From contig NZ_QEKQ01000007.1 in assembly GCF_003096655.1 (NCBI RefSeq), forward strand, positions 1 to 64,000: DNA of 64,000 nt. The letters are read 5' to 3'. Position 1 is the first letter of the stretch. Each line of letters starts with the position of its first letter. A program made the position numbers and the translations under genes. Source of the stretch: Tamilnaduibacter salinus (lineage in GTDB: Bacteria > Pseudomonadota > Gammaproteobacteria > Pseudomonadales > Oleiphilaceae). Below, one piece after another: positions 8,765 through 16,739 of this stretch. The notes below the pieces were generated by a model. It did not search any database, was not told the DNA's origin, and saw only the letters and a list, made by a program, of their open reading frames with translations.

Positions 8765-10726
8765 TTAACGCAGGTTGATGATGGTCTGGGTCACCGAGTC
8801 GGCGGTTTCAATCGTCTTGGCGTTCGCCTGATAGTTGCGCTGGGCAATGATCAGATTCACCAGCTCGCCGGACAGGTCGACGTTGGATTCTTCAACGGAC
8901 GAAGACTTGATGGACCCCAGTGTGCCACTGTCCGGAGCCCCAACGATGGGCTGGCCGGACTCGAAGGTTTCCACCCAGGTGGTCTCCCCGACCGGAGAGA
9001 GGCCTTCGGTGTTGTTGAAACCCGCAAGGGCGACCTGCCCCAATGTCAGGGACTGCCCGTTCGAGTAGCGGGCGAACAACACGCCCTCGTTGGACACGTC
9101 CAGCCCAGAGAGCCGGCCTGTGGTGAAGCCGTTTTGCTGCTGATCATTCACCGCGAACTCACTGCCATACTGGGTCGTGTCACGCAGATCAATTGAGAAG
9201 TTAGAGCTGACCGGGGGCTCGGGGATCGGAATCTGACCGCCGTCCGCCACCGTTCTGGGACCATCCGCACCGTTGGGCTGGCCATTCTCGTCCACCGGCA
9301 CCCAGTTGGAGACGAGGATCTCGTTTTCCGGGTCGCCATCCACGCTCTCTAACGTGCCGTTCTCGTTGAACAGCAGGTCGTACTGGGCCATGGTCGGCTG
9401 GCCACCCGGTGTTACCGGGTCACCAACGTTCCGACCATCGATCTGTACGTAGAGTGACCAGGGACTGCCCTGATTGACCCCGGTTGCCGGCTCCTTTACG
9501 AAGTACTGCGTCATCGTATGGGGGTTGCCCAGACTGTCGTAGATCGTGGACGAGGTGGCGTGGTTGTAGGTGCGCTGGTCGGTCGGGTCGAACGTGTTGG
9601 TGACAAAACCATCCGGGGACTCACCCGTGAGGATCGTGTCGTCGCCCGCCGTGTCTGGTGTCGCCGCGAGCGTAATGTCTCGGCCCAGGGTGATGTTCAC
9701 GCCCCCGACCTGCTCGGACGGGTTGTTCGGGTCGCCGGAGACGGCCGTACCGCTGTCGAACTCCAGACTGCCGCCACCGCCCGAGTTGTCATAGCTGAAA
9801 CCCAGGGTGTCGCCCCGGCTGGAGATGATGCGCAGGTCGCCCGCCCCGTTGATGGTGGCGTTCAGGCTGCTCAGGGACGAGCCGTTAATGTCATCAGCAA
9901 GCTGCTGGAGCTGTTCTTGCTGAGTCAACGCGTTGCCGTTGTCGTCGGTCGCCTGGACGGTGAAGTCCACATTCTGGAGCGTCAGGATATCCCCTGGCAG
10001 AATATTGCCGTCATTGGTCCCGTCAAGTACGGACTCGGTCCGCCCTGTGGCACTGACGTCCTCCTCCTGACTGAGCGAGTTGGCAATACTGCGGGCAGAA
10101 GCCCCGGCGGCAATATCCACCGTGCGGGTGGTGCTGTCCGGGTAGGTCACCGTCAGCTCCTGGGCATTGGTCTGGGCATTCAGGGCGGGCTGGTCGGTTT
10201 CATAACGCGAGCCGCTTTCCGCCAGCACCGATTCCCTCGAATCCAGATTCAGGTCCGAATCCACGTTCGTGGTCCGTTGCGGCGCGAGGTTGTCGCTGTC
10301 GACCTGAAGGTCACCACGGACCCCGCTCAGATTGCCGTCGTCATCGGCCTGGAAGCCCTGGACGCGCATGTTCTGGTTGTTGGTGACGAAGCCGTCCTTG
10401 TCGATGCCGAATTGGCCGGCACGGGAATAGCGTACTTCGCCGTCATTGTTCAGGACAAAGAAACCGTCACCGTTGATGGCCATGTCCAGACCGTTGTCGG
10501 TGAACCGTATGTTGCCCTGGCCGAATTGCTGCTGAACGTCCTGAACCCGCACACCATCGCCAATCGGGTTGCTACCGGAGCTGAGAAAGCCGCTGGCGTA
10601 CAGATCCCCGAACTGGGCTTCGCTTCCCTTGAACCCGACGGTGCTGGCGTTGGATATGTTGTTGCCGGTGACATCCAGATCCACCTGGGACGCCCGCAGC
10701 CCGCTGAGACCGATATTGAAAGCCAT
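8765..10726 (-). CDS. flgE: Flagellar hook protein FlgE (enlarged)
   Basis: FlgE polymerises into the universal-joint hook. The start MAFNIGLSGLRASQVDLDVT, then GNNISNASTVGFKGS, and the end LVNLIIAQRNYQANAKTIET are canonical. At 653 aa it greatly exceeds E. coli FlgE (402). The extra sequence lies between about residues 150 and 390 and again later. It is rich in Asp, Asn, Gly, Ser and Thr and includes FlgE/flagellin-type repeats such as LTLQNVDFTVQATDDNGN. The motif SSTIYDSLGNPHTMTQYFVK belongs to the hook core. The preceding gene flgD is 32 nt away. Confidence 0.95.
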   Translation of the reverse strand: MAFNIGLSGLRASQVDLDVTGNNISNASTVGFKGSEAQFGDLYASGFLSSGSNPIGDGVRVQDVQQQFGQGNIRFTDNGLDMAINGDGFFVLNNDGEVRYSRAGQFGIDKDGFVTNNQNMRVQGFQADDDGNLSGVRGDLQVDSDNLAPQRTTNVDSDLNLDSRESVLAESGSRYETDQPALNAQTNAQELTVTYPDSTTRTVDIAAGASARSIANSLSQEEDVSATGRTESVLDGTNDGNILPGDILTLQNVDFTVQATDDNGNALTQQEQLQQLADDINGSSLSSLNATINGAGDLRIISSRGDTLGFSYDNSGGGGSLEFDSGTAVSGDPNNPSEQVGGVNITLGRDITLAATPDTAGDDTILTGESPDGFVTNTFDPTDQRTYNHATSSTIYDSLGNPHTMTQYFVKEPATGVNQGSPWSLYVQIDGRNVGDPVTPGGQPTMAQYDLLFNENGTLESVDGDPENEILVSNWVPVDENGQPNGADGPRTVADGGQIPIPEPPVSSNFSIDLRDTTQYGSEFAVNDQQQNGFTTGRLSGLDVSNEGVLFARYSNGQSLTLGQVALAGFNNTEGLSPVGETTWVETFESGQPIVGAPDSGTLGSIKSSSVEESNVDLSGELVNLIIAQRNYQANAKTIETADSVTQTIINLR

Positions 10727-10758
10727 GTTACACCTCGCCCCTTACTCCGCTGTGCGGG

Positions 10759-11451
10759 TTATTTGATTTGCTGAACGTCTGAGAGCGCTACCTGCCCCAT
10801 GCCGGCCAGATTGAGAGTGACACCCTTACCGCCTTTCTGGCCCAGCGACACGCTGTCCACATTGGCGTTGATCATGGTGGAGAGCTGTTGAGTGCCCTGG
10901 GGGTAGCTGGCCTCTGCCTTGATGGCATAGGCGCCGGGCGGCATGGCATTGCCGTCTCCGTCCTTGCCATCCCATTCAAAGGTTGTCTGGCCAGCCTGGG
11001 CCGACCCGAGATCCAGCTGTCGGACCTGCGCACCCGACTCGTCGACCACTGTCAGCCGAAGACTGGAAGTGGACGCCGGCACGTTCACCACCCCGTCCAT
11101 CTTGCCGTCCGGGCCCAATTGGCCGCTCTGGGATGGCACCAGCACCGACTGACCCACCATGGCGGATGCCTGCAGCGCCTGGGTGGAGCGGAACTCGCCG
11201 GCCAGTTGTTCGACACTGCTGGAGACGCTTTCCATCTGTTCAAGCGAGCTGAATTGCGCCAGCTGGGCGATGAACTCGCCGTTCTTCTGCGGCTCCAGCG
11301 GGTTCTGGTTCTTCATCTGGGCCAGCATCAGGTCCATGAATTCGCTGCGGCCCAGCTCGTCAGTGCCCTGCCCCTGTCCGGACTGCGGGGTCTGATTGCG
11401 GAATTGGTCCAGGATGCTGCTGGCGTTACTGACTGCCCCGGTATCGTTCAT
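10759..11451 (-). CDS. flgD: Hook-capping protein FlgD
   Basis: FlgD caps the growing hook and guides FlgE assembly, then is lost. The 230-aa length matches the family (231 in E. coli). The N-terminal export and cap region contains SEFMDLMLAQMKNQNPLEPQ (about residues 36-55) and AQLAQFSSLEQMESV. The C-terminal part has the FLIG-like segment TTFEWDGKDGDGNAMPPGAY. It lies between flgC (24 nt upstream) and flgE (32 nt downstream) in the flgBCDE unit. Confidence 0.96.
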   Translation of the reverse strand: MNDTGAVSNASSILDQFRNQTPQSGQGQGTDELGRSEFMDLMLAQMKNQNPLEPQKNGEFIAQLAQFSSLEQMESVSSSVEQLAGEFRSTQALQASAMVGQSVLVPSQSGQLGPDGKMDGVVNVPASTSSLRLTVVDESGAQVRQLDLGSAQAGQTTFEWDGKDGDGNAMPPGAYAIKAEASYPQGTQQLSTMINANVDSVSLGQKGGKGVTLNLAGMGQVALSDVQQIK

Positions 11452-11475
11452 AAATGACTCCTTGCCGACGGCTTA

Positions 11476-11925
11476 CTACTGACCCAGAGTAAGAATCCGC
11501 TGCATCATGGATTTGGCGGTGTTCATCACATCCACGTTGGTCTGAAAGCTGCGTGAGGAGGACATCATGTCCGCCATTTCCTCAACCACGTTCACGTTCG
11601 GATAGTAGACGTAGCCTTCCTCGTTGGCGGCGGGATGGTTGGGCTCGTATCGCATCTTGAGTTCCGCATCGCTTTCGACGATGCCGTCCACCCGCACGCC
11701 CTTGCCGGCGTCCTGACCGGGCGTGCCCAGCGTGTCCCTGCCCTGCCCCTGAGTCAGGGCGTCCTGCTGGATGGTGGAGAACACCGGCTTACGCGCACGA
11801 TAGGTCTGATCGATGCTTGAACTGGCCGTCTCCGCATTGGCGATATTGGAGGCGGTGGTGTTCAGCCGCTGACTCTGTGCGGTCATGCCGGAACCGGCGA
11901 TGTCAAAGATGTTGCCCAGGGACAT
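11476..11925 (-). CDS. flgC: Flagellar proximal rod protein FlgC
   Basis: FlgC is a proximal rod subunit. I chose the ATG at 11925 (MSLGNIFDIAGSGMTAQSQR) because it matches the family N-terminus and has GGAG 9 nt upstream. An in-frame ATG at 11940 would add five residues. The product is 149 aa, against 134 in E. coli. Motifs are RLNTTASNIANAETASSS and, near the C-terminus, NVNVVEEMADMMSSSRSFQT. Confidence 0.95.
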   Translation of the reverse strand: MSLGNIFDIAGSGMTAQSQRLNTTASNIANAETASSSIDQTYRARKPVFSTIQQDALTQGQGRDTLGTPGQDAGKGVRVDGIVESDAELKMRYEPNHPAANEEGYVYYPNVNVVEEMADMMSSSRSFQTNVDVMNTAKSMMQRILTLGQ

Positions 11926-11971
11926 GATGTCTGTCTCCATTCACGCGGGCCCGGTCAGGCGCCCACTGTTG

Positions 11972-12379
11972 TTACTGAGACTGGCCTTTCAGGGCCTCGC
12001 TCATACCTTTAAATGTACTGCTCAGGAACTGGAAGCTCGCCTGAAACCCCATGGCGTTGCGCGTATAGCGGGCTTGTTCCTGCTGGGTTTCCACGGTATT
12101 GCCATCCACGGACGGCTGGTGCGGTACGCGATACAGCAGTGCTGCCCGCTCGGTCATGGCACCGCCGGTTGCCATGTGGCGATCATGGGTACGTTCCATG
12201 GCCGCGCCGCTCTGGGAGGCCGAAGCGTCCCTGAGCGCGGCACGAAAATCGATGTCACGGGCCTTAAACCCGGGCGTGTCGGCATTGGCCAAGTTGTTGG
12301 CCAACACCTCTGCTCGACGGCTGTGCAACATCAGCGCGTCGTCACGAATGCCCAGCGCTTTGTCGAATGAAATGGCCAT
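11972..12379 (-). CDS. flgB: Flagellar proximal rod protein FlgB
   Basis: FlgB is the rod subunit nearest the export gate. It has 135 aa (138 in E. coli). It begins MAISFDKALGIRDDALMLHS and has ANNLANADTPGFKARDIDF, the typical FlgB motif. The C-terminus contains YTRNAMGFQASFQFLSSTFK. It is the first gene of flgBCDE, with a sigma-54-type promoter 46 nt upstream. GTGAGGAACGGGC precedes the ATG. Confidence 0.96.
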   Translation of the reverse strand: MAISFDKALGIRDDALMLHSRRAEVLANNLANADTPGFKARDIDFRAALRDASASQSGAAMERTHDRHMATGGAMTERAALLYRVPHQPSVDGNTVETQQEQARYTRNAMGFQASFQFLSSTFKGMSEALKGQSQ

Positions 12380-12424
12380 GCCCGTTCCTCACCCACTCTC
12401 TGTTGGTCGGTCTGAGAGAGACTA

Positions 12425-12440
12425 AGCAGAACGCATGCCA
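12425..12440 (-). promoter_or_regulatory. Sigma-54 (RpoN) promoter of flgB
   Basis: The minus strand reads TGGCATGCGTTCTGCT. The invariant GG and GC are spaced by 10 nt, and TGGCA and TGC match the -24/-12 consensus. Predicted transcription begins about 35 nt before the flgB ATG. Early rod genes under RpoN/FleQ are standard in Pseudomonas-like bacteria. Confidence 0.75.
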
Positions 12441-12555
12441 GAAATTAGAAACGGGGGGGAACGGCCCGTGAACCGGGCGGTCGGGGTGAATCGGCCGTGC
12501 CGGGCGGCGATCCGAAGGTGGCAAAAGCGGCAAGGGGTTACCGATTTCTTTTGGT

Positions 12556-12722
12556 TTCGCCGCGGAATCCGCGGAAGGACGCGGAAAAAAGAAGATTAGC
12601 CACGGAAAAACACAGAAGAACACGGAAAGAAAAAATAAAGACATTGGCTTTTCCGTGTCTTTCCGTGTTTTTCCGTGGCCATGTTCTTTCATTCCGCGTT
12701 GTTCCGCGGATTCCGCGGCGAA
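12556..12722. repeat. Long inverted-repeat element built of CACGGAAA / CCGCGGAA units
   Basis: Two arms of about 75 nt are near-perfect reverse complements around a short AT-rich centre (about 12631-12647). The outer arms carry GCCGCGGAATCCGCGG. The inner arms carry three decamers at 12601-12630 (CACGGAAAAA, CACAGAAGAA, CACGGAAAGA), mirrored by TTCCGTG units on the right. The element fills the gap between flgB and the nitroreductase and ends against the 3' end of the latter. It has no ORF. A related, shorter element lies at 54960-55069. Confidence 0.85.
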
Positions 12723-12723
12723 T

Positions 12724-13284
12724 TCAGATCCCTTGAGCCGGCCAGCGCTGGACGAATTCGTTGGATTCGGGCCGTGGCACGGCGGGTTTGCGCTGGATGG
12801 GAGTGCCAACGTAGATCAGGCCGGCGAGGCTTTCGTTGTCGGCGAGCCCGAGCCCCTCATGGACCACCGGGTGGTAGTTGGCCGGTCCGGTGCGCCACAT
12901 GCCGGCAAAGCCATGGGCCTGCAGCGCCAGCAACAGGTAGGCAACGCCGCAGCCGGTAGATAGCGTCTCTTCCACCGCCGGCACTTTGGGGTGGGACTGG
13001 TGGCGGGTGATGGCGGCGATGATCATCGGCGCCCGACGCGGCATCGAGCGTAACTTCGCCTCGCTCGGCATGGCGCTGTCATCGGCTGCACGCGCCAGAA
13101 CGTCCGCCAGCGCGTCCAGCCCGTCCCCCTCAATCACCAGGTAACGCCATGGGCGCAGCAACGCATGGTCGGGTGCGCGAGCGGCACAGGCAAACGCCTC
13201 GTTCAGTACATCATTCCCCGGCGCCGGCGCCTGAAGACGCGGCTCGGATGCCCGACCGAGTATGGCCCCCGTAATCTCGCTCAT
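12724..13284 (-). CDS. YdjA-like NAD(P)H nitroreductase
   Basis: A small FMN-dependent oxidoreductase of the nitroreductase superfamily, close in size (186 aa) to E. coli YdjA (183). Visible features are the N-terminal substrate/FMN region APDHALLRPWRYLVI (about residues 37-51), RRAPMIIAAITRHQSHPKVP (83-102), and AGLIYVGTPIQRKPAVPRP near the C-terminus. The cofactor is inferred from the family, and the physiological substrate is unknown. The gene stands alone, between a repeat element and a divergent membrane-protein gene. Confidence 0.85.
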   Translation of the reverse strand: MSEITGAILGRASEPRLQAPAPGNDVLNEAFACAARAPDHALLRPWRYLVIEGDGLDALADVLARAADDSAMPSEAKLRSMPRRAPMIIAAITRHQSHPKVPAVEETLSTGCGVAYLLLALQAHGFAGMWRTGPANYHPVVHEGLGLADNESLAGLIYVGTPIQRKPAVPRPESNEFVQRWPAQGI

Positions 13285-13423
13285 GTCGTTCTCCTACTGC
13301 GCTGAATGCACCCGTCGCCCGAATTGTGACGGGGTTCCAATACTGTTAGTCTTAGACAAAAGCATAAGCCGATTGTTGAACAGCTCGGCACACATGATAA
13401 CAAGAATCATTTGGTTTATCGCC

Positions 13424-13735
13424 ATGACAGAACAGCGTCGTTTCCAGAGTTTCAAAGAGTTCTATCCCTATTACCTCGAAGAGCACAGCGATGCCAACTG
13501 CCGGCGCCTGCACTATGTGGGGAGTCTCTTGGTCATTGCTGTGCTGGTATACGCCATCGCCACATTGCAGTGGGCGTATCTGCTCCTGCTGCCCGTGATC
13601 GGATACGGGTTTGCGTGGGTTGGACACTTTGTCTTTGAAAAGAACCGGCCGGCCACCTTCACCTACCCGCTCTACAGCCTGATGGGTGACTGGGTCATGC
13701 TCAAAGACATGCTGACCGGCCGAATCCGGCTGTAG
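13424..13735 (+). CDS. Mpo1-like (DUF962) membrane protein
   Basis: This 103-aa product matches the Mpo1/DUF962 family. It starts MTEQRRFQSFKEFYPYYLEE, followed by the conserved EHSDANCRRLHYVGS (His and Arg residues that in yeast Mpo1 belong to an iron dioxygenase centre). Two hydrophobic segments lie at about residues 35-65, then GHFVFEKNRPATFTYPLYS. Yeast Mpo1 performs alpha-oxidation of 2-hydroxy fatty acids; the bacterial role is inferred only. The start at 13424 fits family alignment but lacks a strong Shine-Dalgarno; 13394 is the alternative. It sits 1 nt before the cyclase gene, so they are probably co-transcribed. Confidence 0.8.
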   Translation: MTEQRRFQSFKEFYPYYLEEHSDANCRRLHYVGSLLVIAVLVYAIATLQWAYLLLLPVIGYGFAWVGHFVFEKNRPATFTYPLYSLMGDWVMLKDMLTGRIRL

Positions 13736-13736
13736 G

Positions 13737-15155
13737 ATGATGAACGCACCACTGGCGGCGACAAAACCGACCTCCGCGGCGACGTCTCGACGACCGGTCG
13801 CGATCCCGCCCATGCCCGACTACACCGGACGTGTGCTTGCATATGTCTGTACAGCGACCATCATCCTGGTCGGGCTGTACACAGAGACCTTCGAACACTG
13901 GATGATCTGGCTGGCGGCCGGAGCCCTTTTCTGGCCCCACATGGCGCATTATTTCACCCGGCGGACGATTCTACGGCGCTCCTCGCGGGTTCGGCACAAG
14001 ATGCTGCTGGCTGACTGTGCGCTCGGCGGTGGCTTTGTGGGCCTCATCGGCATGGTGGTGGTCCCATCCCTGGCGGTTCTGATGATGCTGATGTTCAGTT
14101 GCCTGCTGGTTGGCGGTATGCGCCAGTGGTTGCTGGGAACGGGCTGCTTTCTGGCCTCGGCCGCTGTATCACTCTGGCTCTTCGGACTCGCGCCCTCGCC
14201 CAACGCACCGATCCTGTTGAGCATGGTGGCGGTTTTAACGACCGGTCTCTACATCTGCGTTACGGCGTATTACGCACACCTGCAAGCCAAGGCACTGGTG
14301 ACGGCCAAGTCCCAGATCCAGCATCAGCGTGAACAGTCCATTGCCCTGTCCCACAAGCTCTCCAAGTACCTGTCCCCGCAAGTGTGGCAGTCCATTTTTA
14401 CCGGTGAGCGGGATGTGCGGCTGGAAACCCAGCGCAAGAAGCTGTCGATCTTCTTCTCGGACATCCGGGGTTTCACCGAGCTGTCGGAAGAGATGGAGCC
14501 CGAGGCGCTGACGGATCTTCTGAACACCTACTTCAACGAAATGTCACAGGTCGCCCTCAAGTACGGCGGCACCATTGACAAGTTCGTTGGTGATTCCATC
14601 ATGATTTTCTTCGGCGACCCCACCAGTCAGGGGCAGCGTCAGGATGCACAGGCCTGTGTATCAATGGCCGTGGAGATGCGCAAACACATGAAGATTCTGC
14701 GCCAGAAATGGCGCAGTCAAGGCATCAAGACACCGCTGGAAATCCGCATGGGCATCAGTACTGGCTATGTGACCGTCGGCAACTTCGGTGCAGAAAACCG
14801 GATGGACTACACAATCATCGGCAAGGAGGTGAACCTGGCGGCCCGGCTGGAGGCACTGGCGGACCCCGGCGAGATCCTGATCTCCTACGAGACCTTTTCC
14901 CTGATTAAGGACACGATCATGTGCCGGGATATGGGGGAAATTTCCGTCAAGGGCTTTGGGCGCCCGGTCCCGATCTATGAGGTGATCGATTTCCGCCGCG
15001 ACCTCGGTGCGGACCGAAGCTTCCTTGAGCACGAACACGCCGGGTTCGCAATGTATCTGGACTCCGAGAAGATCCATGCCGACGAGCGTCGCAACATTCT
15101 CGAGGCACTGGAATCAGCCGCCGAACGCCTTCGCGAAGAAGACCCCGACTACTGA
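13737..15155 (+). CDS. cyaB: Class III adenylate cyclase, CyaB-like, with membrane sensor domain
   Basis: The 472-aa protein has six likely membrane helices in residues 30-182, resembling the MASE2 domain of Pseudomonas CyaB, then a short linker and a class III cyclase domain (about 232-425). Metal-binding Asp residues are D242 in FFSDIRGF and D286 in FVGDSIM. Lys282 (DKFVGD) and the Thr of MDYTIIG fit ATP rather than GTP specificity, and VNLAARLE carries the transition-state Asn and Arg. It probably makes cAMP for a CRP/Vfr-type regulator in response to a membrane signal. Its 3' end overlaps the convergent queF by 7 nt. Confidence 0.88.
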   Translation: MMNAPLAATKPTSAATSRRPVAIPPMPDYTGRVLAYVCTATIILVGLYTETFEHWMIWLAAGALFWPHMAHYFTRRTILRRSSRVRHKMLLADCALGGGFVGLIGMVVVPSLAVLMMLMFSCLLVGGMRQWLLGTGCFLASAAVSLWLFGLAPSPNAPILLSMVAVLTTGLYICVTAYYAHLQAKALVTAKSQIQHQREQSIALSHKLSKYLSPQVWQSIFTGERDVRLETQRKKLSIFFSDIRGFTELSEEMEPEALTDLLNTYFNEMSQVALKYGGTIDKFVGDSIMIFFGDPTSQGQRQDAQACVSMAVEMRKHMKILRQKWRSQGIKTPLEIRMGISTGYVTVGNFGAENRMDYTIIGKEVNLAARLEALADPGEILISYETFSLIKDTIMCRDMGEISVKGFGRPVPIYEVIDFRRDLGADRSFLEHEHAGFAMYLDSEKIHADERRNILEALESAAERLREEDPDY

Positions 15156-15955
15156 CGCACCAGGCGCTGGAATGCGGGCGCACGGTCCGCCGTACTGCGC
15201 CATGGGTTGATGTCCAACCCGCCCCGCCGTGTGTACTGCGCCAGAACGCTCAGCGCTTCTGGCCGACAGTGCTTCATCAGGTCCGTAAAGATCGTCTCCA
15301 CGCAGTGTTCGTGAAAGTCCTGCTTCTGGCGAAAGCCTACGAGATAGTTCAGTAGCGACGCCCGTTCGATTTCCCGGCCGGTGTACGCCACAACGACGGT
15401 CGCCCAGTCGGGCTGGCCAGTGACCGGACAATTCGATTTGAGCAGGTGCGAGCACAACCGCTCGGTCACGCGGCGTTCTCCGGCTGTGGGGTTCTCCGGT
15501 GTGTGCGTCGTTATCGGCGCGTCGTCGATCAGAATCGTGTTATCCGGCCTTCCAGCGGCGGTGGTCGCGTCGTCCACGGAGTAAAGCTGAACGCCGACGG
15601 CCTTTCCCGCGACTTGGGACATATCACGCTCTATGCAATGACGGACCGCCGCTGCCGACTCAAACCGCTCCTGATTCAGGGAATTGAGGTAAAGCTTGAG
15701 CGACTTGGACTCGATCAGGAACGGCGAATCCGCCGGCACGGTAAACCGCGCCCAGGCCACGGCCGGTATGCCATCGGAGCGCAGCCAGGACAGCTCCCAG
15801 GCCTGCCAGATGTCGGCACCGAACCAGGGCCAATGCCCCTCGCTGAGCGCCAGACGCTTGCGATTGGCCGCGCGCGGCACCGGATACAACCGCTCCGGCG
15901 CGTACTGTTCAGGATAGTCGCTGGTCTGGCCCAGCGGTGCGTCGTTCAGGCTCAT
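15149..15955 (-). CDS. queF: NADPH-dependent 7-cyano-7-deazaguanine reductase (long form)
   Basis: QueF reduces preQ0 to preQ1 in queuosine tRNA modification. The 268-aa length is that of the two-domain E. coli type. Motifs are ESKSLKLYLNS (about residues 82-92), characteristic of QueF, and SNCPVTGQPDWA with nucleophile Cys at about 176. I chose the ATG at 15955 because GAGG lies 5 nt upstream; a GTG two codons earlier is also in frame. It ends inside the end of the cyclase gene, with convergent overlap and no terminator visible. Confidence 0.95.
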   Translation of the reverse strand: MSLNDAPLGQTSDYPEQYAPERLYPVPRAANRKRLALSEGHWPWFGADIWQAWELSWLRSDGIPAVAWARFTVPADSPFLIESKSLKLYLNSLNQERFESAAAVRHCIERDMSQVAGKAVGVQLYSVDDATTAAGRPDNTILIDDAPITTHTPENPTAGERRVTERLCSHLLKSNCPVTGQPDWATVVVAYTGREIERASLLNYLVGFRQKQDFHEHCVETIFTDLMKHCRPEALSVLAQYTRRGGLDINPWRSTADRAPAFQRLVRQ

Positions 15956-15965
15956 GAGCACCTCA

Positions 15966-16739
15966 TCAATGCCGGATACCCCGGCCGCGGGATAGCATCC
16001 GCAGCGATACGGTGGAAAGGATCACGATAAAGACCGCCACCATCGCCAGCGACACCCACACGTTCACGTCCGAGACGCCCAGAATACCGTGGCGGAAGGC
16101 ATTCACCATATACAGGATGGGGTTGATCATTGAGACGCCCTGCCAGAACTCCGGCAGCATCTGGATCGAGTAGAACACGCCGCCGAGATAGGTCAGCGGC
16201 GTCAGCACGAACGTGGGTACGATGGAGATATCGTCGAACTTCGTGGCCAGCATGGCGTTAATGAACCCACCCAGCGAGAAGAGCATCGAGGTCATGATCA
16301 CCGTCAGGATGGTCGCGCTGACGCTGTACATCTGCAGGTCCGTAAAGCCCAGCGAAAGCAGCGTGACGATCAGTCCGACCCCCAGGCCGCGCGCCATGCC
16401 CCCGGCCACATAGCCGGCCAGGATGACCCAGTTCGGTACCGGTGATACCAGCAGTTCTTCGATGCTGCGCTGGAACTTCATGCCGAAGAACGAAGACACA
16501 ACGTTGGCGTAGGAGCTGGTGATGACGGACATCATGATCAGCCCCGGTACGATGAACGCCATGTAGTCGAACCCTTCCATCGGGCCGATCCGCGAGCCGA
16601 TCAGGTTGCCGAAGATCACGAAGTACAGCGTCATGGTGACGGCGGGCGGCAGCAGTGTCTGCGGCCAGATCCGCGTGAACCGGCGGATTTCGCGGACCAC
16701 GATGGTGGTGAATGCGGTCCAGATTGCGCTGGGATTCAT
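15966..16739 (-). CDS. yadH: ABC-2 type transport permease, YadH-like
   Basis: A 257-aa inner-membrane permease with six predicted helices of the ABC-2 family, resembling E. coli YadH. Visible features are the amphipathic N-terminus VVREIRRFTRIWPQTLLPP, FIVPGLIMMSVITSSYANVV, and the late motif LTPLTYLGGVFYSIQMLPEF with NPILYMVNAFRHG. The start overlaps the end of the ATPase gene by 4 nt (ATGA), so the two form one exporter. The substrate is unknown. Confidence 0.9.
   Translation of the reverse strand: MNPSAIWTAFTTIVVREIRRFTRIWPQTLLPPAVTMTLYFVIFGNLIGSRIGPMEGFDYMAFIVPGLIMMSVITSSYANVVSSFFGMKFQRSIEELLVSPVPNWVILAGYVAGGMARGLGVGLIVTLLSLGFTDLQMYSVSATILTVIMTSMLFSLGGFINAMLATKFDDISIVPTFVLTPLTYLGGVFYSIQMLPEFWQGVSMINPILYMVNAFRHGILGVSDVNVWVSLAMVAVFIVILSTVSLRMLSRGRGIRH

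Noticed and set aside
9518-10774. 418-codon plus-strand ORF opposite flgE
   Set aside because: It is antisense to a certain flgE gene and has no recognisable family; long open antisense frames are common in GC-rich DNA.
12556-12722. CRISPR-like array
   Set aside because: The short units are arranged as one inverted repeat and have no unique spacers of regular length; no cas genes are present.
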